A stretch of 10,803 nt of DNA from Temnopleurus reevesii (GCA_036244855.1 BQKZ01014535.1:1-10803), one strand, 5' to 3'; shown: positions 1-7,491, numbered from the stretch's first letter. Notes: generated by a model from the letters alone, not told the origin. A program made the numbers and translations.

Positions 1-52
1 TGATTATGATTTTAATAAACCTGAATTGAATTGAATTGAATTGAATTGAATT
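1..52 (+). mobile_element. 3' tail of a LINE-like element, cut by the window edge
   Basis: The stretch reads TTTTAATAAAC followed by six copies of the pentamer GAATT (23-52). An AATAAA-like signal running straight into a short tandem repeat is the usual 3' end of CR1/L2-type non-LTR retrotransposons, so the parent element would lie on the plus strand to the left of the window. Only the tail is visible and the family cannot be named. A plain pentamer microsatellite is the alternative. Confidence 0.5.
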
Positions 53-261
53 TGGGAGTGCGGTCTCTGATATCAATCATCAAATATTCTTGTGATTTTT
101 GATTTGCAATTTATTTCACAGAGATTCTGTTGTAATGACATCTCCCTGTTTTGTTTTTATATTTTTCATTACAGATTGATACTTCATTACTCATGTTAGG
201 ACTATAAAAAAGTAGATATTTTCATGATAATAGAGGTAAACAGTGCATGCGAGCAATAAAT

Positions 262-836
262 GGATAATAATAATATTGATTATTTATATAGCGCTAAAAA
301 CAGAGAGTATCATAGCGCTTTACAATTTAAGAGAACAAAAGATGAAAACAGTTTTACTACTGTGGGAAAAGGTAAGTCTTAAGATGTTTTTAAACGTACC
401 GAAAATTGAGATTGCCCGTATTGCAAGAGGAATACTGTTCCAGAGTTTTGGAGCAGCTACTGAAAAGCGCTTTTCAGCTGTTTTGAGTCTACACTTTGGT
501 ATGACAAGTTTAAGGTGTCTGATGAAGAGCGGAGGTTTCGAGAGGGTGTATATCGTTCAATAGTATTAGAGAGGTATTGTGGTGACATATCATTCAGTAC
601 TTTAAAGATATATAAGCATGCTTTAAACAATATGCGTTGCTGTACAGGTAGCCAGTGGAGTTCAGAGAGTAAGGATGTAGTGTGAGATCGAGCTCCTTGG
701 CTAAAAACCAGTCTGGCAGCTCGATTTTGAACAGACTGCAATTTCTGCCTATCTTTGGCACGTAAAACGGTGTAGAGGCTATTGCAGTAATCTAACCTAG
801 AAATGATCAGAGCACGAACAGCATGATGACATACTA
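262..836 (-). mobile_element. 5'-truncated L2/CR1-type non-LTR retrotransposon (LINE)
   Basis: Read on the minus strand, this holds the end of a reverse transcriptase ORF and then a short 3' UTR. The UTR has two GCGCTAT motifs (TGTAAAGCGCTATG, then AGCGCTATATAAAT) and an ATT-rich tail at about 262-285. That GCGCTATATAAAT plus (ATT)n ending is characteristic of L2-like LINE 3' ends in many invertebrates and fish. The 5' edge near 836 is where recognisable reverse transcriptase similarity ends, which is the normal outcome of incomplete target-primed reverse transcription. I could not find a convincing target-site duplication. The copy is dead because of the truncation and a frameshift. Confidence 0.85.
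320..826 (-). pseudogene. LINE reverse transcriptase ORF2, C-terminal fragment, frameshifted
   Basis: This is the last part of an L2/CR1/jockey-like ORF2. Intact, the protein nicks target DNA with its endonuclease domain and copies its own RNA into the site. Visible blocks in order are ISRLDYCNSLY (start of the region after the RT catalytic core, about 785-815), LQSVQNRAARLV (about 710-745), LHWLPVQQRI (about 630-660) and, after a change of frame, APKLWNSIP (about 435-460). These are hallmark blocks of the C-terminal region of this RT family. The endonuclease and the catalytic FADD-type motif are absent because the copy is 5'-truncated. The first frame hits TAG at 457-459. The homologous reading resumes in another frame by about 475 and runs to TAA at 320-322, which overlaps the GCGCTAT motif of the 3' UTR. 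A single indel near 475-485 explains this. The identification is secure; the exact subfamily is not. Confidence 0.85.
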
Positions 837-1106
837 TTAAAATGTTAATGATTCAATTATTGCTACTTGCCATTATCATAAGATGGAAGAAGCAATAGAT
901 CATGTACATCAATACATTTGTTGCTTTTATCACAGAAGGCATAGGGAGTTATATGTTGAAATTTGTATGAACAGTGGTTTTCTACTGCCCAAATTGGTAG
1001 GTTTGGCATGTTAAATATCTGTCAAGGGACAGTAGGGAATATATAAATTCATACCAATTTTTAACAAAATACTTTGAATTACCCTAATAGTCAGCCACTA
1101 TCACAG
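837..1106. other. AT-rich intergenic sequence, nothing recognised
   Basis: No reading frame, RNA-gene signature or clear repeat was seen here. The last 40 bases or so (about 1070-1106) show patchy resemblance to the left flank of the second hairpin-element insertion (about 3040-3072); see the findings. Confidence 0.6.
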
Positions 1107-1188
1107 TATTATATCCCTTACACTAAGATCGTTGCATTGACAGTGTACAGGCGAGAAAATTGAATAGATTTGCTAAGAAAGCCGTTTG

Positions 1189-1227
1189 CCATGGAATAGT
1201 ACCATGGAATAGTACCATGGAATAGTA
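1189..1227. repeat. Three tandem 13-bp units, CCATGGAATAGTA
   Basis: Three identical copies lie at 1189-1201, 1202-1214 and 1215-1227. The other insertion carries the same array at 3156-3194, with its first unit altered to ACATTGAATAGTA. The core AATAGTACC resembles GATAGTACC in the 3' foldback of the same element, so the array may be made of subterminal binding sites, but that is inference. Confidence 0.9.
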
Positions 1228-1236
1228 CTTTTCTCG

Positions 1237-1247
1237 TGCGCATGCGT
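1237..1247. promoter_or_regulatory. NRF1-like motif in the GC-rich part of the hairpin element
   Basis: TGCGCATGCGT matches the NRF1 palindrome TGCGCATGCGCA except near its 3' end. It sits 5' of a GC-rich tract that stands out from the AT-rich surroundings and about 100 bp upstream of a micro-ORF and donor-like site. The order is promoter-like. In the second insertion the site is damaged (GCGCATTCG near 3208), so any activity would be specific to this copy. No TATA box or initiator is evident. Confidence 0.35.
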
Positions 1248-1345
1248 CACAGTCTGCTAAAAGAGATCTGCCCGCGCGAGAGAGAGAGAGACTCTGCTTC
1301 CCACCTACACGGCACGGGGAACTTCTGGCGGGCTTCGTTTGCACG

Positions 1346-1378
1346 ATGTGCTCAACGAGAAGACGAGCCAGAGACTAG
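1346..1378 (+). other. Conserved 10-residue micro-ORF of the hairpin element
   Basis: ATG to TAG encodes MCSTRRRARD, basic and very short. The same 33 bases occur without change at 3309-3341 and 3602-3634, where a second in-frame ATG precedes the first. A splice-donor-like AAG|GTAAGA follows 33 to 44 bases downstream in all three. This could be an upstream ORF in a captured first exon or simply a slowly diverging stretch of a young repeat. No protein family is recognised. Confidence 0.3.
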
Positions 1379-1447
1379 AAAAACAATTTATCAAATTATC
1401 ATTATGACAAGGTAAGATTATTTAATCTGCTGCTATAGACTACTTTA

Positions 1448-1481
<34 letters not shown>

Positions 1482-1490
1482 AAGAAGGGA

Positions 1491-1667
1491 TATAAAAGTA
1501 ATATACAATGACTTGATTCTCGGTACTGACTAAAACTATTCGCACTCATGAGCATCGGATAGTATCATCTCCCTCGGGCCGTTGGCCCTCGGGAGTATGG
1601 TACTATCCGATGTTCATTCGTGCGAATAGTTTTAACCAGAACCTCGAGAGTCATTGTATATTTCTAT
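1491..1667. repeat. Long foldback (imperfect palindrome) in hairpin element copy A
   Basis: The left arm (1491-1580) and right arm (1584-1667) are reverse complements with scattered mismatches and small gaps. Landmarks are ATATACAATGACT, AAAACTATTCGCAC, CATCGGATAGTA and CTCCC..GGGCC on the left, mirrored on the right, around a GTT loop at 1581-1583. As single strand or RNA it would form one long hairpin of about 85 bp. Confidence 0.9.
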
Positions 1668-1669
1668 AC

Positions 1670-2188
1670 TATGTCCACATCTTCATAAGATAGTAATACA
1701 CAAATAAAATAGAATACAAGATTCCTTCTGTTCTTTTATAAGGTTACAAGAAATAATTGTTTGGTCGCTGTCCACTGAGCGGCCCTCTGAAATAGGCCTA
1801 CCTTTACTATCTTTTTTTTTTGCTTTTCACCTAAGTTAAAATTCACAGGAAAATCACAGATAAACATGTAAAATGCAACCTGAAAAGTCATCTTCAGCTC
1901 AGATGTTCTATGGAATTTTATTTCCTTCTATATTTTCATAATAATTTGTGTGAATAAAAAAAATATCTGATACAGTTTTTTAGAATAGGCATTAGAGGGA
2001 AACCAGACAATATTTTCTCCTTTTTTTTGGGGGGGGGGGGGTAAGGGGGCTTACCGCAAGTAACCAAACATTCATAAAATAATAGGTGGGTGAAACAACT
2101 ATTGTTGGGTCCAGGTGTTGAAATTAAGAGAAGGTTGGTTGGGCGCATGAACATAAAAAATCACAATCAAATTTATTATAAATATGTT
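1670..2188. other. AT-rich intergenic sequence with a T8G13 run
   Basis: No gene or named repeat is seen. The only marked feature is eight T followed by thirteen G (2021-2041), a simple homopolymer pair. The first 28 bases or so after copy A (from ATGTCCACATCTTCAT) resemble the sequence just right of the second insertion. Confidence 0.6.
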
Positions 2189-2545
2189 CTATACACAATT
2201 TGCTTTCATCAACACTTTACAGCTTTGGTGAAGAATTTGTCAGAAACCTATTTCTGTCATTTCTAACATCTTTTCCCAGTCAAAATGATAATTGAATTGA
2301 AGAAAAAGAAATCCAAACGACCTGAATGAAGTCAAAGGATTGGTATGCTGCAAGAGTACAATAAATAGCCTCTGGTAACATAAAACATTCATGTTTCTAT
2401 ATAGGTAGGACCACACAGGGATGTGAACTGCACAAGGCTCATTTTATGAACAAAAAATCACTGGAAAAAAAAAAATATTAAAAAAAAGTAATCCAACACC
2501 AATCTTTATATCAACGAGACTTCACAGTCAGAGGCAAAAAAAATC
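2189..2545 (+). repeat. Direct repeat X, first copy
   Basis: This is similar over its whole length, in the same orientation, to 7596-7985. Shared blocks include TGATAATTGAAT, ATGACCTGAATGA-type sequence, TCAAAGGATT, AACATAAAACATTCATGTTTC, GGACCACACAGG, TGTGAACTGCACA and CCACAGTCAGAGGC-type sequence. Small indels separate the copies, which suggests an old dispersed repeat or segmental duplication. No coding capacity or terminal repeats are visible, and the ends are approximate. Confidence 0.75.
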
Positions 2546-2595
2546 TTACACGTAGAACAGGGAACCGGGATACTTTTGCAAGTGCACAAAATAGT

Positions 2596-2628
2596 CATTT
2601 GAATCAATGCTCCATTGGAGTTCAAATG
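2596..2628. repeat. Small imperfect hairpin
   Basis: CATTTGAA (2596-2603) pairs with TTCAAATG (2621-2628), and the inner CTCCATTGGAG (2610-2620) is itself self-complementary. A six-base bulge sits on the left side. It lies in otherwise unremarkable sequence and no function is inferred. Confidence 0.6.
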
Positions 2629-2673
2629 GTAAGTGATTAAATACCACATTTCATGTTTTTGTAGCAAAAAGGT

Positions 2674-2953
2674 ATCAGGAGATATGTGACTGAATAGGAT
2701 GAAAAGCATCTACTTCCAAAATAAGTCGAAGTGGTGATTTCAAAAGGACATCCCGGTAGTTTTAATTATCCAGAGAGTGATCCAATGTCACATACTATGT
2801 CAATATCTTCATTAGATATTAAAACAAGGTTAAAAAAACGGATGATGCCATAAGTGTTTTTTTTTAAATCTTTTTCAAATGGCAAACAATATGCACGTGA
2901 AAAGTAGATTGAGCCTCCTTGAGTACAAAATAATCTAGGAGTTGCTGTATCCT
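2674..2953. repeat. Duplicated locus, first version (empty site)
   Basis: This 280-bp stretch matches 2955-3079 joined to 3883-4043. The parts left of the insertion point differ at about 7-8 of 125 positions and the right part at fewer. The pre-integration sequence CACATACTATGTCAATATC, with ATACTAT at 2792-2798, is uninterrupted here. The version ends exactly at the N at 2954. A retained second allele is more likely than a true tandem duplication. Confidence 0.85.
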
Positions 2954-2954
2954 N
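2954..2954. other. Single ambiguous base at a contig-like junction
   Basis: This is the only N in the window. It falls exactly between the end of the empty-site version (TGTATCCT) and the restart of the same locus (ATCAGGAGATATG). That position argues for an assembly join rather than a poorly read base. Confidence 0.8.
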
Positions 2955-3155
2955 ATCAGGAGATATGTGACTGAATAGGATGAAAAAAATCTACTTCCAA
3001 AATAAGTAGGAATGTTGATTTCAAAAGGACATCACAGTGTTTTTAATTATCCAGAGAGTGATCCAATGTCACATACTATATCCCTTACACTAAGATCGTT
3101 GCATTGACAGTGTACAGGCGAGAAAAATGAATAGATTTGCTAAGAAAGTCGTTTG

Positions 3156-3194
3156 ACATTGAATAGTACCATGGAATAGTACCATGGAATAGTA
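3156..3194. repeat. 13-bp tandem array in hairpin element copy B
   Basis: Units lie at 3156-3168 (variant ACATTGAATAGTA), 3169-3181 and 3182-3194 (both CCATGGAATAGTA). They correspond to 1189-1227 in copy A. The second internal unit of this insertion lacks the array because the duplication starts downstream of it. Confidence 0.85.
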
Positions 3195-3229
3195 CTTTTT
3201 TCGTGCGCATTCGTCACAATCGGCTAAAA

Positions 3230-3803
3230 GAGATCTGCCCGCGCGCGAGAGAGACACTGCTTTCCAGCTTCACGGAACGGGAAACTTCTGGCAGGCTTCG
3301 TTCGCATGATGTGCTCAACGAGAAGACGAGCCAGAGACTAGTCAAACAATTCATCAGATTATCAAATTATCATTAAGACAAGGTAAGATTATTTAATCTG
3401 CTGCTATAAACTACTTTATTGTTGTTGTTGTTGTTGTTGTTGTAAGAAGGGATATAAAAGTAATATAAAATGACTTGATTTTCGGTACTGTTGGCTAAAA
3501 CTATTCGCACTGCCTGCACTCAGAGACCCGCCCGCGCGCGAGAGAGACAGTGCTTCCCAGCTACACGGCACGGGGAACTTCGGGCGGGCTTCGCTTGCAT
3601 GATGTGCTCAACGAGAAGACGAGCCAGAGACTAGAAAAACAATTTATCAGATTATCAAATTATCATTAAGACAAGGTAAGATTATTTAATCTGCTGCAAT
3701 AGACTACTTTATTGTTAATGTTGTTGTTGTTGTTGTAAGAAGGGATATAAAAGTAATATACAATGACTTGATTCTCGGTACTGGATAAAACTATTCGCAC
3801 TCA
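3230..3803. repeat. Internal tandem duplication within hairpin element B/C
   Basis: About 280 bp (GC-rich segment, micro-ORF, donor-like site, (GTT)n and the start of the left foldback arm, to TATTCGCACT at 3510) is followed after a few junction bases by the same modules from about 3521. GCACT occurs on both sides of the junction, so short-homology slippage or unequal exchange is plausible. The two units differ by point changes and in (GTT)n length. Confidence 0.85.
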
Positions 3804-3887
3804 CGAGCATCAGATAGTACTATCCGATGTTCATTCGTGCGAATAGTTTTAACCAGAACCTCGAGAGTCATTGTATATTTCTATACT
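3746..3887. repeat. Foldback with collapsed loop in hairpin element copy C
   Basis: The arms are the same as in copy A, but the 38 bp at the centre of copy A are missing. The two arms therefore meet in a perfect 12-bp palindrome, GATAGTACTATC (3813-3824). The deletion ends share GTA, as expected for slippage at the tip of a hairpin. Confidence 0.85.
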
Positions 3888-4193
3888 ATGTCAATATCTT
3901 CATTAAATATTAAAACAAGGTTAAAAGAACGGACGATGCCATAAGTGTTTTTTTTAAATCTTTTTCAAATGGCAAACAATATGCACGTGAAAAGTAGATT
4001 GAGCCTCCTTGAGTACAAAATAATCTAGGAGTTGCTGTATCCTCACATTTATTGGTGGGAGAAGAAAATGAAGCAATGAATTAAAGCAGATCCAAGCTAG
4101 ATGAAATGAATAAGATTTTTGTAACAAACAATTTGATGAAATATACTGTTTTTATAGTATTGAGAGATGACAAGAAAAGGGTTGATAAAGCTC

Positions 4194-5455
4194 ATAGTGA
4201 GAGAGATATGTGAAATGATTGTGGGTTTGATGAAACAAGCATGAAATTTGGCACACGTTCTGATTATGTCTATTTGATAAATTTTAGAAGTGAGGACATC
4301 TCTGTATCGGCCTGTAACGAAAATGGCGGCCATTTTCAAAATGGCTGCCATCATCAACATGAACATTATTAATATTCTAAGTTTTTATCGAATTTACGAG
4401 TGAATTTTCATTTCATTCATGGTACACATCAAGATTGAGTATATGTACTAACATTTATGACTGCAGGGTGGACTTTTTAAACCTAAATGTTCACAATTTC
4501 TTTCAAAATGGCCGCTATAGCCTATAACAGAATTTGAAGTTTTGGGATGTGTTTGCATATGGTCTTAAAAATGCAAAACTAACCTCCAATGTGTTTATTT
4601 TTACATATAAAACATCTTCATACAGAGTTCATAATAATGTTTTGCATATTTCATGCATCTATATGCATAAATATTAGAATTAATACTCAATTACTATAAT
4701 TATAGCAAAATTCACCTCAAGAGGGCGCCAGACAGAAAACAAAAAAATATATATTTTTCTGTCATTCCTTCAGAATTTGTACTTTTTATGCACAAAATAT
4801 ATATATCAGCAAACTTACAGAGCTTGGGGAAAGTGAGAAGTCTGCTTTATGGACACTTTGGAATATTATAAAATGTTAGATTGATGATTAGTAATATTCT
4901 TTTTGAAAAAAAAAATAAAAGGGAAAACAAAACGAATCAATTTTTTGTCAATGCTGGAAAGTATTGCAAAGATGAATACTACTCCAAAACCCATTCAACT
5001 CACTTTTGTCAAATTGCAAATGGAATACCTACTTGAAAAAAAAGTTTTAAATTATGGCTGCATCGGATTAAAAATGTAACAGAGATGGACGATTGTAAGG
5101 AGGCATATTTTGCCCTTTGGTCAATGTAGTGTTACCCACGTCACTCATTGGCACTGTCGCATGAATTACCCTCAATCACATATTTTTTCACAAACAATTT
5201 AAAAAAAAACTAATATCAAACGAAGAAGAAACTGCGTCCTGCATCTACAGGCAGACTGGTTTGCAACTCCACTGTCATACAGGCATTCCTAATGCTTCTG
5301 GCAGTGTTGTTCACTTTTTATCTTACAGTATACTGGGTTAATGTTCTTCCCCAAATATTTGGAAAAAAAAGTCCTTAAACATTTTGAATATGTAGGAGAA
5401 AGGGGTTGAAGGAAAAAAATCATTAGCATTTTCAATCGCAGATAAAATATCCTAC
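4194..5455 (-). repeat. Left arm of a giant inverted repeat
   Basis: This is the reverse complement of 6232-7491 over its entire length with scattered substitutions and small indels. The stretch at 4440-4740 is especially well conserved, with long exact runs such as the sequence around CAAAATGGCCGCTATAGCC. The outer end is ATAGTGAGAGAGATATGTG. The inner end fades near TATCCTACAGT at 5455. It contains YY1-like ATGGCGGCC/ATGGCTGCC words at about 4319-4350 and 4503-4515, and AGAGGGCGCC near 4724. No coding domain is recognised. The minus-strand frame at 4097-4366 reflects the sequence shared with the other arm. Confidence 0.9.
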
Positions 5456-6231
5456 AGTATTGTGGTGTAGCTGATTTGACTTGCGTAGAAATTTTATGGT
5501 AAAAAGTTGTGCCCCTAAGCCTGAATAGATGCAACACAAACTGAAACCTGTAGCGTTAAAAATTGTGCCCCAGACAGCATTATTGACACCTCGGGTCAAA
5601 CATTGTACCCTGAGGGTTTTTATACTTTTGCCAAATCGATATATCCCGCTGCGATGGAAGCATTTTAATAAACTATATTGAATGAATGAATGAATAACTG
5701 AACGAATAAATAAATAAATGAATGTATATAGAGTACAATTCTGGCATTCGTGAGCAAATGGGTTCCTTTCGTGTAGAATTTAGTGCACGGGAGTACAAAA
5801 TTTCATCCCATCATAGGGATACGACTTTGAAACATCAAATTGCCCCTTCCCCCCCCCTCCTTAGTGTTACAATTTTTTTGTGCGTGAACATTCCTCATCT
5901 TGAAATTAAATCTTAAAGTTTAAAACGGATTTCATTCAGTTGAAGGCCTGCGTTATGCATTTCAAACGATGTTATCTTTCAGTTCTTAACCATTGCTTTT
6001 CATTGAATCTGTAAAATGTTCTGTTAATGCCTGGTTCCGATGTTGGAATAACCGTTGATGATAATGTCACGATCTGCCTGAAAAATAGGAATAAAAGCAA
6101 AATTTGAACATTTGACTCCAAAAGTACTGTTGGATGTAATCAATGGAACTTTTTATTTGAATTAAAAAAACCGCAATGTATTATGTCAGAATCCCAATAA
6201 ACATAACATAATGATACATGTATCTATTAAA
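5456..6231. other. Spacer of the giant inverted repeat
   Basis: The 776 bp between the arms have no inverted partner. They contain a LINE-like 3' tail (5640-5725), a short imperfect hairpin (CCTCGGGT with ACCCTGAGG, about 5590-5620) and AT-rich sequence. The frame at 5722-5916 starts inside the tail repeat and has no recognisable content. Confidence 0.7.
5640..5725 (+). mobile_element. 3' tail of a LINE-like element
   Basis: GCGATGGAAGCATTTTAATAAA leads into repeated AATG/AATA tetramers (about 5680-5725). The layout matches the tail at the left edge of the window, although the repeat unit differs. The body upstream (about 5460-5640) shows no reverse transcriptase sequence, so this would be a severely 5'-truncated copy. 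A microsatellite next to a chance AATAAA is the alternative. Confidence 0.45.
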
Positions 6232-7491
6232 GGATAATTTTACCTTCGACTAAAAATACTAATGAAATTTTCCCCTTGAACCGCTTTCTTGTATATATTC
6301 AAAATGTTTAGGGATTTTCCCCCAAATTTCTGAGGAAGAACAGTAACCCAGTATACTGTAAGATAAAACATGAACAACACTGCCAGAAGCGTTAGGAGAT
6401 GCCTGTATGACAGTCATACATGGAGTTCGAAACCGGTCTGCTTGTAGATGCAGGACGCAGATTTTTTTCTTCCTTTGGTATTATTTTTATTATTATTATT
6501 TTTAATATGTGATTGAGGGTAATTCATGTGACAGTGTCGATGAGTGACGTAACACAAAATTGATCAAAAGGCAAAATATGCCTCCTTACAATCGTCCATC
6601 TCTCTTACATTTTTAATCCGGAAGCAGCCATAATTCAAAACTTTTTTTTCAAGTAGGTATTTCATTTGCAAATTTGACAGTGATTTCAATGAGTTTTGGA
6701 GTATTATTCATCTTTACAATGCTTTTCCAACATTGACAGAAATAATGATTCACTTTGTTTTCCATTTTATTTTTTTTTTCAAAAAGATTATTACTAATCA
6801 CCAATCTAACATTTTCTAATATTTGAAATTGTCTTTAAAGCAGACTCTCACTTTCCCCATGCAAGCTCTGTAGGTTTGCTGATATATATTTTGTGCATAA
6901 TAAGTAAAAATTCTGAATTAATGACAGAAAAATCATTTTTGTTTTGTTTTCTGTCTGGTGCCCTCTTAAGGTGAATTCTGCTATAACTATAGTTATTGAG
7001 TATTTATTTTAATATTTATGCATATAGATGCACAAAATATGCAAAACATTATTGTGAACTCTGTATGAAGATGTTTCATATGTAAAAATAAACACATTGT
7101 AGGTTAGTTTTGCTTTTTTAAGACCATATGCAAACACATCCCAAAATATCAAATTCTGTTATAGGCTATAGCGGCCATTTTGAAGGAAATTGTGAACATT
7201 TAGGTATGAAAAGTTAACCCTGGAGTCCTAAATGTTAGTACATACACTCATTCTTAATGTGTACCATGAATGAAATGAAAATTCACTCGTAAATTTGATA
7301 AAATCTTAATGTTCATGTTGATGATGGCAGCCATTTTGAAAACGGCTGCCATTTTCGTTACAGGCCGGTACAGAGATGCCCTCACTTCTAAAAATCATCA
7401 TATGGGTATACTAAACATGTGTGCCAAATTTCATGCTTGTTTCACCAATCCCACAATTACCCCCAAAATTGGCACATATCTCTCTCACTAT
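6232..7491 (+). repeat. Right arm of a giant inverted repeat
   Basis: This is the inverted partner of 4194-5455 and matches it almost base for base in length (1260 versus 1262). The inner end starts near AGGATAATTTTACC. The outer end is CATATCTCTCTCACTAT at 7491, beyond which the two sides differ. It carries the mirrored YY1-like words at about 7171-7183 and 7325-7357. Direct flanking duplications were not found, so a transposon with kilobase terminal repeats cannot be told from two opposed copies of one repeat or an inverted duplication. The plus-strand frame at 7309-7602 shares its first part with the other arm only because the DNA is shared. Confidence 0.9.

Larger units (their letters stand above)
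1107..1669 (+). mobile_element. Hairpin element, copy A (non-autonomous, long foldback at its 3' end)
   Basis: This copy matches the insertion at 3080-3882 almost throughout. In order it has a start like ATCCCTTACACTAAGATCG (from 1113), three 13-bp tandem units (1189-1227), a GC-rich segment (about 1236-1350) with a GCGCATGCG core, and a conserved 10-codon ORF (1346-1378). Next come a splice-donor-like AAG|GTAAGA (GT at 1412-1413), a (GTT)n tract (1448-1481) and a long inverted repeat (1491-1667). The body is about 550 bp. The bounding 7-mers are GTATTAT on the left and ATACTAT on the right, an imperfect duplication, whereas the other copy has exact ATACTAT on both sides. No transposase or reverse transcriptase is encoded, so it would need help in trans. 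I do not recognise the family. The strand is given by the micro-ORF and donor and is only a convention. Confidence 0.75.
3080..3882 (+). mobile_element. Hairpin element, copy B/C (insertion with internal duplication)
   Basis: The insertion is bounded by exact ATACTAT on both sides (3073-3079 and 3883-3889), while the empty version has it once (2792-2798). Seven base pairs is the maximum shared length, so the true target duplication could be shorter. The body starts ATCCCTTACACTAAG and ends TTGTATATTTCT. It repeats the modules of copy A: 13-bp units, GC-rich segment, micro-ORF, donor-like site, (GTT)n and foldback. The middle is duplicated, as 3230-3510 is followed by a second version at about 3521-3803. 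As a result it has two micro-ORFs (3309-3341, 3602-3634) and two donor-like sites (GT at 3383-3384 and 3676-3677). Only the second unit keeps the complete foldback. The ends show no matching terminal inverted repeats and no poly-A tail. Confidence 0.85.
2955..4043. repeat. Duplicated locus, second version (filled site)
   Basis: This repeats 2674-2953 but carries an 803-bp insertion plus a 7-bp duplication. The left flank is 2955-3079 and the right flank 3883-4043. It continues into unique sequence (CACATTTATTGG) after 4043, whereas the first version stops at the N. Confidence 0.85.

Noticed and set aside
243..563. 106-codon plus-strand reading frame
   Set aside because: It is antisense to the LINE reverse transcriptase fragment and its 3' UTR.
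1189..1227. CRISPR-like array
   Set aside because: The 13-bp units are directly adjacent with no spacers, and the DNA is animal-like.
1123..1344. 73-codon minus-strand reading frame in the hairpin element
   Set aside because: It crosses the 13-bp tandem array and the GC-rich tract; the equivalent frame is not maintained in the second insertion.
1566..1598. GC-rich stem-loop read as a bacterial-type terminator
   Set aside because: It is the tip of a much longer foldback in eukaryotic repeat DNA, with no T-run and no gene upstream.
4097..4366. Reading frame whose peptide resembles that at 7309-7602, as if a conserved protein family
   Set aside because: Both lie in the arms of the inverted repeat, so the similarity follows from shared DNA. 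The peptides diverge in frame where the arms have indels, and no domain is recognisable.
5289..5537. 82-codon minus-strand reading frame
   Set aside because: It starts in the spacer and runs into the left arm of the inverted repeat. The right arm does not preserve the frame.
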